Below, one piece after another: positions 7,810 through 16,352 of a stretch of DNA of 64,000 nt. The position numbers were made by a program, and so were the translations under genes. This stretch comes from an uncultured Muribaculaceae bacterium (GTDB taxonomy: Bacteria > Bacteroidota > Bacteroidia > Bacteroidales > Muribaculaceae). The DNA lies in NCBI GenBank assembly GCA_934661195.1, contig CAKUJD010000011.1, positions 5,178 through 69,177 on the forward strand, written 5' to 3'. How positions within the stretch are numbered: position 1 is the first letter of the stretch; each line of letters starts with the position of its first letter. The notes beneath the pieces were generated by a model. It saw nothing but the letters and a program-made list of their open reading frames with translations. It did no database searches and was not told the origin of the DNA.

Positions 7810-8937
7810 ATGAAAGCAAAAAAGGTCCTTTTGGCTGCTGCTGTGCTTGCAGCTCCGCAGTATTTATCCGCTCAAATGGTGCTTAACCAGCGTGGCCAAA
7901 CGCAGTTTGGCCCTTACATCGATGCAGATGCTGATAAAGTGCCTGTGTCTCTGCGTGATACCATTACCTCTATTTCTGTTTTTGGCAACGGTTCCAGTGG
8001 CATTAACGGACGCATCTCATTTGGCGACCACGCCACTCTCGGCGCCATGAACGTGTTTGTCGGTGAGGTGCAGGGCGACGACACCGACCAATTGTGGCTT
8101 CATGGCAAAAAGGGTGTGTATTACACATCCGGGCCTCACGCAAACGACACCATTTACTATTATGACGTGAACAAGGACGCTGCATTTCAGTTTAATTGCG
8201 ATGTGAAGACGAAGGGCTTATTTATAGCCAGCGATAGCCGCTTTAAGGAAAACGTGAATCCGTTGACCAATGCGCTTGAAACCATTGACGCCATGTCGGC
8301 AGTAACATATAATTTGAAATCCCCATATACAACGGTGGGCGCCAGAAAGTCGGCATCCCGACAAGTTGGAGGCACAACCAAAGAGCAGCAAGACAAGGAG
8401 TTCTTCGACCGTTTCTATTCCGACCAAAAGAATGCGGCGGCTACGATGCGTTATGGCTTTTTGGCACAAGATGTGGAAGCGGTTTGTCCTGAACTTGTAC
8501 ATACCGACAAGTCTGGCTATAAGTATGTTGACTACATAGGTCTTGTGCCAATTTTGGTGGGAGCTGTAAAGGAACTGAAAAGCGAACTTGCCGCCGCTCA
8601 GTCGGCGCAAAAAGCTCCACAAGTGTCGAATGCCCCTGTGGCCACTTCGGCCGACGGAATTGATACGGAACTTGTGAAGCCGACGCTTTACCAAAACGCT
8701 CCAAATCCGTTTGACACCGAAACGGTGATTCGCTACTCGTTGCCAAAAAGTGTGTCGAAAGCAATGATTTACATTTTTGATATGCAAGGAAAGCAGGTGC
8801 GCAGCCTTGCTGCCGATGGCCGCGGCGAGGCGTCGGTGACCGTTAATGCTTCCGACCTCAGCGCCGGAATGTATATCTACACGCTCGTCGCCGATGGCAA
8901 AGAGGTGTCGAGCCGCCGCATGATATTAACAAAATAA
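7810..8937 (+). CDS. Secreted protein with S74 intramolecular chaperone domain and T9SS sorting domain
   Basis: 375 residues. Signal peptide 1-22 (cut after YLSAQ). Residues 141-265 form a peptidase S74-type domain: SDSRFKENVNPL with the Ser141/Lys146 pair of the autocleavage site, MRYGFLAQDVEAVCPELV, then a coiled-coil-like VGAVKELKSELAAAQ. In phage tail spikes and some bacterial adhesins this domain drives trimer folding and cuts itself off. Residues 291-375 look like a type A T9SS C-terminal domain (YQNAPNPFDTETVIRYSLP ... SAGMYIYTLVADGKEV ... RMILTK), so the protein should cross the outer membrane by the type IX system. The peptidase-like gene starts 13 bp downstream, so they form one transcript. 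Confidence 0.88.
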   Translation: MKAKKVLLAAAVLAAPQYLSAQMVLNQRGQTQFGPYIDADADKVPVSLRDTITSISVFGNGSSGINGRISFGDHATLGAMNVFVGEVQGDDTDQLWLHGKKGVYYTSGPHANDTIYYYDVNKDAAFQFNCDVKTKGLFIASDSRFKENVNPLTNALETIDAMSAVTYNLKSPYTTVGARKSASRQVGGTTKEQQDKEFFDRFYSDQKNAAATMRYGFLAQDVEAVCPELVHTDKSGYKYVDYIGLVPILVGAVKELKSELAAAQSAQKAPQVSNAPVATSADGIDTELVKPTLYQNAPNPFDTETVIRYSLPKSVSKAMIYIFDMQGKQVRSLAADGRGEASVTVNASDLSAGMYIYTLVADGKEVSSRRMILTK

Positions 8938-8950
8938 AAAGTGGTAGTCA

Positions 8951-11606
8951 ATGAACAAAGCAAAATTACTTTACGTCATCGCCTTGATTGCCGTCGTTAT
9001 GCTGCCTATGCCACAAGCAAAGGCTGGCGTGCTGCGCGACACGCTTAGTCAAGGCACACGCCAAGTGCTGTCGTCCTCGATTAAAACCGATAGCGAGGTG
9101 TTTAGCCAGTATCAGGTGAAGATGAGCAATCAGCGATGTGGCATAACGGGTAAAATCGGGGGGGGCCAGGCATGCCGTGCCGCTACATCACTTTTTCCGT
9201 GCCTTACAAGTCCGATAATTTCAGGGTGAAGGCCAAGGTGGAAAAGTCTTTTGAAAAGAAAATGACTCGGCGCATTTTCCCTGTGCAAAAGCCAATTTCC
9301 ACAGCAGAGACCAATGACGCTGGCTTCACGATGCCCGACAGCGCTGTGTATGGGAAAGATGCATTTTGCCTCGACACCATAGCCAAAGTCATTGGCGAGG
9401 GATATATGCACGGCGACAACCATTTTGTGACGGTTGAGGTCGCTGTCGCAAACTACAATCCCAAGACCTGCGTGCTTAACCTGTTCACGTCGGTGGCTGT
9501 GGAACTTGAATACGATGAGGCTGGCAGCAGCATGGCGCTGACTCCAATTAGCCGCAACAACCAGACTCTTGCTGTGGCTGAACGAGAGCAGGTGAAATTA
9601 TCGGTTGTAAATGCGAGTCAGGTAGACGGCTTTGCGTCTCACGACATAGAGTCCCGTTCCGCCGTCAGCCCAGATGGCAACATTGGGTTCATTGGTGATT
9701 CCCTTCTGCAAACGTTGCCCATCGACTCATTGCAGCAGTATGACAGAAAGTATGCAGAGCTTGCGAGCAGCAATGAATTTGAATACAACATCATCACAAG
9801 TGAGTCGCTGCTGCCGGCGTTTAAGAAGATAATAGCCCTTAAGCGTCAGCGTGGATATTATGCCGGAGCCGTGACCATAGAGCGCATGCTTGCGCAAAGT
9901 GCGTTTAAAGGCGGCGACAAAATGGGGCAAAGCGTCATTGCCGACAGTGCAGGTTGTGTGCGTGAATACTTGAAGTATGCTTTTCGCCGTGGAACAAAAT
10001 ATGTGCTTCTTGGCGGGAATGCCCCATATTGCCCTTTCCGCTATGGGTATAGCGATAGCTACAGAAAAGACTATAAGCCGCTGCCAAGCGATTCCGTTGG
10101 CTGCGATGAATTTATCGGACATAAAGTGCCATCTGATTTGTATTTCAATAATCTGACCACAAACTGGAATGTTGATGGCGATGAGTTTTATGGCGAGTAT
10201 GGCGTTGCTAAGTTCGACTATTCTCCTCAGCTATATGTAGGCCGACTGCTGGCCAAAAGTCAAGAAGAGGTTAACAACTATAGCGACAAACTGATGAAAT
10301 ACGAATTACTGCCCGACTCAAATGCCGATTATTCAGGCTATGGGAAAATGCTTGGTTCGCAGTGCTCTATTGATTATAGGTATAACGACAACACATACAC
10401 TAATATACTGATTAAAAATCTAGCCAACTGGGGCATATTCAACGAACGCAAGCTTATGTCGCAAGAAGGTGCTGATAATCCCACAGGTGGTGATATTATA
10501 AGCGAAGCCAGTGCAGGCAAATATGGCATGCTGAGTTTTAATGTGCATGGCACGCCTATGACGTTCTCTGTCACCAACCTAAGACCCATAGGAAATGTAG
10601 TACTGGCAGAAAAAGGCAAATATCCCTATAAAAGGGATTGGTATTCAATTGCTGATGGAGACAATGGATTGGATTGCTTAAAAAACAAAGATAATCCTTG
10701 CGTTCTGTATTCAATAGCGGCACCACCATGCCTTACGACATTTTTCAGCAGTTCCATTACAGTCCTTTTAAGTTTAATGCGGGAATGAATTTGGGTGAAT
10801 CATTCACTTTGGGCAAAAATTATGGTGGTGTGGCTTTCTTGGGCAACACCCGTTCCGGATATTTCAGGAGCTCAAATTCCCTGGAATTGTCATTTTACAG
10901 ACAGATTCATAATGGATGCTACAATGTTGGCATTTGTGAATCATTGTCAAAATATAACACACTGAATCCATCTGATTACTGCGATGCGCATATTGGTCTT
11001 GCCCACAACCTGCTTGGAGACCCAGAACTTGAACTTAGAACGGCTGCGCCAGAGTCGTTCAGTGGCATCACCATTACGCGCACCGACAACTCTATCACCG
11101 TAAGTGGCGTGGGTGTTGATGGGGCAACTGTTGCATATTGCGGTAATTACATGCAGGGCAGAGCCGTTGCTGCATCTGGCAGCGTCACATTCAATGATGT
11201 TTCGCCAAACAGCTCCATTATGGTGTATAGGCACGACTACAAGCCCTACATTGCTCCTCTTGTGATTCAAAACGGCAACATATATAATTCGCAATATGTG
11301 TTTGCATCTTCATTCACTGCTGGGCGCGATGTAGACCCCACACGCACACAAGGCAATGTCACGTTTAAGAAAGGGGCCGTCTATGAGGTGGAGGCCACGG
11401 GAGATGTAACCATTGGCAATGGCGTTGTGATTGAGGAAGGAGCGACACTTAAGATAACAACGCCAGGCAATGTGCGGCTTAGTGGCGTAGAGGTGCTGAG
11501 TGGCGGTATGTTGATTTTGCAGGCCAATCATGTGCTGATTCCGCAAAATTTTTCTGCTAAAATGGGCGGGAATGTTAAAATTGAGAAATTTAATGTCCAA
11601 TTATGA
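8951..11606 (+). pseudogene. C25 (gingipain-like) cysteine peptidase, interrupted by two frameshifts
   Basis: Three reading segments make one protein of about 885 residues if two single bases are restored. Segment 1 (8951-9229) has a signal peptide and the start of the propeptide. A G8 tract at 9148-9155 breaks the frame; nine (or six) G would join it to segment 2 and restore a family-like GKIGGGPGMPCRYITFSVP. Segment 2 (to 10788) contains the C25 features GDEFYGEYGVAKFDYSPQLY-VGRL and the catalytic-His region FNVHGTPMTF. The second break is at 10716/10717, where the codon aligned with the catalytic Cys of gingipains is reduced to GC. Segment 3 (from 10698) gives PYDIFQQ, the rest of the fold and a beta-rich tail. 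I see no T9SS C-terminal domain. Either a decayed gene, a phase-variable gene in the off state, or an assembly problem. Confidence 0.85.
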
Positions 11607-11627
11607 TTTTGTTGGGCTACAAAGGAC

Positions 11628-11635
11628 TATATTTG
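11628..11635 (+). promoter_or_regulatory. Putative -7 box of the broken repeat-protein gene
   Basis: TATATTTG fits TAnnTTTG, 29 bases before the ATG at 11665. No -33 element at the right distance. Confidence 0.35.
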
Positions 11636-11664
11636 TATAACTTAATAATTAAAACTGAAAGCAA

Positions 11665-12859
11665 ATGAAAATCAGGAGTTTACTCATTGCGCTGCAGCAA
11701 TGACTGCTGGCAGTGTTGCGGCCCAAAGCAGCAGCTATGTACCGCTGGTGCGCGAAGGCGCAACGTGGAAATACCGTGCCGACCAAGCGACTATGCAATA
11801 TCAATATATCGTTAGAGAGGCATTTATCGGCGACACCGTGATTGATGGAGTCACATACAAAAAATTGTATGCCACCCCCTACGAAACCATTGATGTGGCC
11901 GTGGAGAAGCCGGTGGCCTTTATGCGTCAGGATGGCCGACAGGTGTATGGTCTGTATGCCAACGAATCCAGAGGCCAGATGGGCTACGTGAAGGATATGC
12001 CTAACGGTGAGAAGATGTTTTATGACTTTGCCAACCCTGCAAATCTGGGATATCAAGTCGACAGCACTTGCTACACCTCCATTGCCGGCCACGAATGCCT
12101 CACATTTGCGGTCAGGTTGTCGGATCCCGCACGACTTATCGAGGGGTACGGAATTGACGGCGATTGCGCTGGTGATCTCAGCATTCCAGGTACTCATATT
12201 GCAACGGGTGGCTTTGAGCGTTACTTCAGCCTCAGCTCGGTTGAGGAGAACGGCAAGGAGGTGCTGCGCGGCGACTGCCCAGACAACGGAATCAACATAA
12301 GCTACGGGTACGGCGTAAGTTACAAAAAGCGTCAGTCGGCGCCAACAGCCTTGCAGTCTTCAGCGAGGAGTCTTTTAGCGGCAGTCAAGTGAAGATAGCT
12401 TCAAGCCTCAAGCTCGAAAACCATCCGTTTGCCGTAACCGAAATTGCCAACGACGGATTTGCCGGCAAGTCTGCCGTCAACTATCTCGAGATCCCCGCCT
12501 CGGTGACGCGCGTGGGTGCGCGCGCCTTTAGCGGCACCAGCCTCGCCACCATCTACAACCGCAGCGCAGTGCCCCAAACGGTGGGCGAGGGCGCATTTGC
12601 AGGCGTGGATAAGGGCGCATGCCACCTCTACGTGCCGCAGGGCAGCGTGGAAGCCTACAAGGCCGCTCCTGAGTGGAAGGACTTCATCATCAACCCCGAG
12701 TACACAGGCGTTGACCAGAACGTGGCCGCCAAGGCAGTGGCCGCAGTGGACTACATCAGCCCCTCGGGCGTGAAGAGCGCACAGCCGCAGCCGGGCGTCA
12801 ACATCGTGGTCACCACCTACACCGACGGCAGCCGCGCCGTGAGCAAGCAGCTGCACTAA
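11665..12859 (+). pseudogene. Secreted BspA-like leucine-rich-repeat protein, interrupted by two frameshifts
   Basis: The ATG at 11665 opens a signal peptide (MKIRSLLIAL) that stops after 12 codons. The frame from 11700 (MTAGSVAAQSSSY...) continues it: adding one base within 11692-11699 gives MKIRSLLIALAAMTAGSVAA. The second break is at a run of five A (12324-12328): with six A the frame passes into NSLAVFSEESFSGSQVKIAS and then a typical BspA-type segment (ITEI-like AVTEIANDGFAGKSAV, FSGTSLATIYN, GAFAGVDKGACHLYVP, YKAAPEWKDF). Restored length is about 398 residues. Such proteins are surface or secreted adhesin-like factors. Both lesions are single-base losses. Confidence 0.82.
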
Positions 12860-12909
12860 CCTGCATCGTTGCCGAATCAACAGTTGGTTAATAGATTTTA
12901 AGAGTTTAG

Positions 12910-12953
12910 CGACAATAGCGACAATGGAACGCGTTCCATTGTCGCTATTGTCG
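12910..12953. repeat. Perfect 44-bp palindrome (GACAATAG family)
   Basis: The gap 12860-13114 holds a perfect 44-bp inverted repeat centred on ACGCGT at 12931/12932, with outer arms GACAATAGCGACAATGG and complement. Related GACAATAGAGACAAT words occur at 37455-37545. It would form a strong hairpin in RNA from either side and may insulate the broken gene from nrnA. A second small hairpin (GCCGCC/GGCGGC) lies near 13000-13017. Confidence 0.75.
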
Positions 12954-13046
12954 TCTAAGGGAGTCGAAAGCGGCGCAATGTGTTAATGTGTGTGATAATG
13001 CCGCCATTTTAGGCGGCAATGGTCGTGGGCAATGCCGAAAAATGCC

Positions 13047-13054
13047 TACCTTTG
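13047..13054 (+). promoter_or_regulatory. Putative -7 box of the nrnA operon
   Basis: TACCTTTG followed by CA, 60 bases before the nrnA start; matches TAnnTTTG. No -33 seen. Confidence 0.5.
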
Positions 13055-13114
13055 CACTAAGTAGTGCCTTTAAAATGCAAGGCGCTGCATATTAAGTGAA
13101 AACAAACAGCTTAG

Positions 13115-14152
13115 ATGATAAAGTCGATAATTGACAGCAAAACCATCGACCGCCTGGCCCAAATGCTGCGCGGAGTGAAAAATGTGGTCGTCACATGCCA
13201 CCTGTCGCCCGACGGCGACGCCATGGGCTCGTCGATGGGCCTGTGCCGCCTGCTGCGCAACATGGGCAAGAACGCCACAGTCATCACCCCCGACCAGTAT
13301 CCGCGCTCGCTGCAGTTTATGGAGGGCACGCGCGACGTGGTGGTGTATTCGCGCAACATGGCGCATGCGCGCCTGCTCATGTCGCGGGCCGAGCTGGTGT
13401 TTTGCCTCGACTTCAACGTGCTGCAGCGCATCGACCAGCTGGGCCGAGAGCTGGAGCGCGTCAGGGCACCCAAGGTGCTCATCGACCACCACCTCGACCC
13501 CGACACCACATTCGACCTGCGCATTTCGTTTCCCGAGGCGTCGTCGACATGTGAACTCGTGTTCCGCACCGTGATGCAGCTGGGGCTGCTGCGCTACATG
13601 GACCGCACCGTGGCCGAGAACCTCTACACGGGTCTGATGACCGACACCGGCAACTTCACCTACAGCTGCAACGACCCCGAGATATTCGAGATAGTGGCCA
13701 TGCTCATGCAGAAGGACATCGACCGCGCTGCGCTCTATAAGCAGGCCATGAACACCTTCAGTGCCGACTGCCTGCGCCTGCAGGGCTTTGCCCTGTCGCA
13801 GAAAATGGAGGTGGTTCCGCAAAAGCGGGCCGCCATCATTGCCCTGACGGCGGCCGAACTGCAGCAGTTCAACTATGTGAAGGGCGACACCGAGGGCCTG
13901 GTCAACAAGCCGCTGGCCATTCCAGGTGTGTGCTGGAGCGTGCTGCTGCGCGAGGATGCCGACAAGGTGAAGGTGTCGATGCGCAGCGAGGGCGACTTTG
14001 CCGTCAACACCCTGTGCCACGACTACTTTGGCGGCGGAGGGCACAAAAACGCCGCCGGCGGCGAAACCAAGGACGGCCTCGACAAGGCGCTGCAGACGGT
14101 GTATGACATACTCGACTCGCTGCCCGACGCCAACGGCGAAAGCGAGCCCTGA
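13115..14152 (+). CDS. nrnA: DHH-family phosphoesterase, NrnA-type oligoribonuclease/pAp phosphatase
   Basis: 345 residues, normal for NrnA. The DHH domain carries the metal-binding motifs LSPDGDAMGSS, FCLDFN, IDHHLDP (the DHH motif) and GLMTDTGNF. The C-terminal DHHA1 domain ends with the substrate-binding GGGGHKNAAGG. These enzymes finish RNA decay by degrading 2-5-mers and convert pAp to AMP in the cytoplasm. It heads a group with a DUF4827 lipoprotein and glmM, spaced 50 and 71 bp apart, an order I associate with Bacteroidales genomes. Confidence 0.93.
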   Translation: MIKSIIDSKTIDRLAQMLRGVKNVVVTCHLSPDGDAMGSSMGLCRLLRNMGKNATVITPDQYPRSLQFMEGTRDVVVYSRNMAHARLLMSRAELVFCLDFNVLQRIDQLGRELERVRAPKVLIDHHLDPDTTFDLRISFPEASSTCELVFRTVMQLGLLRYMDRTVAENLYTGLMTDTGNFTYSCNDPEIFEIVAMLMQKDIDRAALYKQAMNTFSADCLRLQGFALSQKMEVVPQKRAAIIALTAAELQQFNYVKGDTEGLVNKPLAIPGVCWSVLLREDADKVKVSMRSEGDFAVNTLCHDYFGGGGHKNAAGGETKDGLDKALQTVYDILDSLPDANGESEP

Positions 14153-14202
14153 AATCAGTGAAACAAAAAAACAGAAATACAACACAACACGCAGACAGCA
14201 AT

Positions 14203-14778
14203 ATGAAATCAAAACTCATTCTCATAATCGCGGCGGCAGTGGCCGCGCTCTCAGCAATCACTTCGTGCAGCAGCGGCGAAAGCTATGCCGACCAGCTCAA
14301 CGACGAGCGCCACGCCACCAACCACTTCCTGGCCAACTACCGCGTGGAGGATAAAATCCCCGACGACACCGTGTTTGAAACCGGCAAGGACGCACCGTTC
14401 TACAAACTCGACGAGGACGGCAACGTGTATATGCAGGTCATCCGCTACACCAAGCACAGTGCCGACAGCGCCAAGACGTCGCAAAACATCTACTTCCGCT
14501 ACACGCGCTACAATCTGCTCTACCTCTACAACGAGGGCGACTGGAGCGGATCGGGCAACGCCGACGACATGAGCCAGGAGCCCGCCTACTTCCAGTATAA
14601 CAACTACTCGATGCCGCAGTCGTCGGAATGGGGCTATGGCGTGCAGATGCCGCTGTGGTATCTGGGCGTCGACAGCGAGGTGAACATTGTGGTGAAGTCG
14701 CAATACGGCAAAAGCAGCGAAATCTCATATGTGGTGCCGTTCATGTACCACATCCGCTACTTCCGCAGCCGCGTTTAG
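14203..14778 (+). CDS. DUF4827-family lipoprotein
   Basis: 191 residues from the ATG at 14203; an in-frame GTG at 14158 would place the signal sequence internally. Lipobox-like AITSC at about residues 18-22 with Ser-Ser after the Cys, so outer-membrane export is plausible. The rest (RVEDKIPDDTVFETGKDAPF, YFRYTRYNLLYLYNEGDWSG, MPLWYLGVDSEVNIVVKSQYG) matches what I know as DUF4827, a Bacteroidota family with a peptidyl-prolyl-isomerase-like (FKBP) fold but no proven activity. It sits between nrnA and glmM. Confidence 0.8.
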   Translation: MKSKLILIIAAAVAALSAITSCSSGESYADQLNDERHATNHFLANYRVEDKIPDDTVFETGKDAPFYKLDEDGNVYMQVIRYTKHSADSAKTSQNIYFRYTRYNLLYLYNEGDWSGSGNADDMSQEPAYFQYNNYSMPQSSEWGYGVQMPLWYLGVDSEVNIVVKSQYGKSSEISYVVPFMYHIRYFRSRV

Positions 14779-14849
14779 CGCACCACACAGCCCCCTCCGG
14801 GCTGGCTGAAATCGCCAATACGAACTAACATCTAACAATACAATTAACT

Positions 14850-16235
14850 ATGTCACTAATCAAATCAATTTCAGGCATCCGCGGAACCATCGGCGGCCCT
14901 GCCGGCGATGGCCTCACACCTCTCGACATTGTGAAGTTCACGAGTGCCTACGCAACATTCATCCGCCGCAACACCAAGCAGACCAGCAACGTGATAGTGG
15001 TTGGCCGCGACGCGCGCCTCTCGGGCACCATGGTGCTCGATGTGGTGGTGGGCACACTCATAGGCATGGGCTTTGAGGTGGTGAACATCGGCATGGCCAC
15101 AACCCCAACTACCGAACTCGCTGTGGTGTGGGAGAAAGCCTGCGGCGGCATCATCATCACAGCCTCGCACAACCCCAAGCAGTGGAATGCGCTTAAGTTG
15201 CTCAACGAGCGCGGCGAGTTTCTCACCGACGCCGAGGGCAAAGAGGTGCTGCGCCTGGCCGAGGCCGAAGACTTCGACTATGCCGAAGTCGACAATCTGG
15301 GCTACGAAAGCAAAAACGACACATATCTGCGCCGGCACATCGATGCTGTGCTCAACCTCAAACTCGTCGATGTTGAGGCCATCAAGAAGGCCAACTTCAC
15401 CGTGGCTGTCGATGCCGTCAACTCAATCGGCGGCGTGGCCATTCCCCGCCTGCTCGAGAAGCTGGGCGTGAAAAATGTGGTGAAGCTCTTCTGCGAGCCC
15501 ACTGGCAACTTCGGCCACACTCCCGAACCCATCCCGCAAAACCTCACCGCCATTGCCGACTACATGAAGCAGGGCAAGGCCGATGTGGGCTTTGTGGTCG
15601 ATCCCGACGTTGACCGCCTTGCCATAATCATGGAAAATGGCGAGTTCTTCGTTGAGGAATACACGCTGGTGGCTGTGGCCGACTATGTGCTGTCGCAAAC
15701 TCCCGGCGCCACTGTGAGCAACCTCTCGTCGTCGCGCGCGCTGCGCGATGTCACCGAGAAGCACGGCTGCAGCTACACAGCTGCCGCCGTGGGCGAGGTG
15801 AACGTGACCACTGAGATGCGCCGCACCGGTGCCGTGATTGGCGGCGAGGGCAACGGCGGAGTCATCTATCCCGAACTGCACTATGGCCGCGACGCTCTGG
15901 TGGGCGTGGCCCTCTTCCTCACTCTGCTGGCCAAGAGCGGCATGAAGGTGAGCGAGCTCAAAAAGACCTATCCGCAGTATGCCATTGCCAAGACCAAGCT
16001 CGAGCTGAAGCCCGGCATGGATGTCGACAAGATTCTCAATGCCGTCAAGGAGCACTATGCAGGCGAGAAGCTCACCACCATCGACGGCGTGAAGATCGAC
16101 TTCGCCGACGGCTGGGCACATCTGCGCAAGAGCAACACCGAGCCCATCATTCGCATCTACAGCGAGGCCCACACCATGCAGGAGGCCGAGCAACTGGGCG
16201 AAAACGTGCGCAAAATCGTTGAAAGCCTCTGCTAA
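14850..16235 (+). CDS. glmM: Phosphoglucosamine mutase / phosphohexomutase
   Basis: 461 residues, full length for alpha-D-phosphohexomutases. Active-site serine loop TASHNPKQWNA, metal-binding DPDVDRLA, sugar-specificity loop GGEGNGG and phosphate-binding RKSNTEPIIRIYSE are all present. It would convert glucosamine-6-phosphate to glucosamine-1-phosphate for UDP-GlcNAc; phosphomannomutase activity cannot be excluded because the GEGNGG loop resembles those of archaeal-type bifunctional members. No competing mutase lies in this window, and nagA, which makes glucosamine-6-phosphate, is about 22 kb away. Confidence 0.88.
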   Translation: MSLIKSISGIRGTIGGPAGDGLTPLDIVKFTSAYATFIRRNTKQTSNVIVVGRDARLSGTMVLDVVVGTLIGMGFEVVNIGMATTPTTELAVVWEKACGGIIITASHNPKQWNALKLLNERGEFLTDAEGKEVLRLAEAEDFDYAEVDNLGYESKNDTYLRRHIDAVLNLKLVDVEAIKKANFTVAVDAVNSIGGVAIPRLLEKLGVKNVVKLFCEPTGNFGHTPEPIPQNLTAIADYMKQGKADVGFVVDPDVDRLAIIMENGEFFVEEYTLVAVADYVLSQTPGATVSNLSSSRALRDVTEKHGCSYTAAAVGEVNVTTEMRRTGAVIGGEGNGGVIYPELHYGRDALVGVALFLTLLAKSGMKVSELKKTYPQYAIAKTKLELKPGMDVDKILNAVKEHYAGEKLTTIDGVKIDFADGWAHLRKSNTEPIIRIYSEAHTMQEAEQLGENVRKIVESLC

Positions 16236-16269
16236 TCAAGCAGCCGCATCATAAAAATATAGAGTCACA

Positions 16270-16318
16270 CAGGCTGCCGCCCCGCAAAAAAAGTGGACGG
16301 CAGCCTGCGTGCGTTTTT
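16270..16318 (+). terminator. Terminator after glmM
   Basis: CAGGCTGCCG (16270-16279) pairs perfectly with CGGCAGCCTG (16298-16307); TTTTT follows at 16314-16318. Confidence 0.8.
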
Positions 16319-16352
16319 AATGTGCGGCGCCGCCAAACCAATCCAATTTGAT

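Noticed and set aside
10690-10730. Programmed ribosomal frameshift in the C25 gene
   Set aside because: No slippery heptamer or downstream pseudoknot is apparent, and three other single-base losses nearby argue for mutation or assembly error.
16293-16352. Longer start for the glycosyltransferase
   Set aside because: The extra codons lie in the glmM terminator hairpin; the ATG at 16353 gives the family's normal N terminus.
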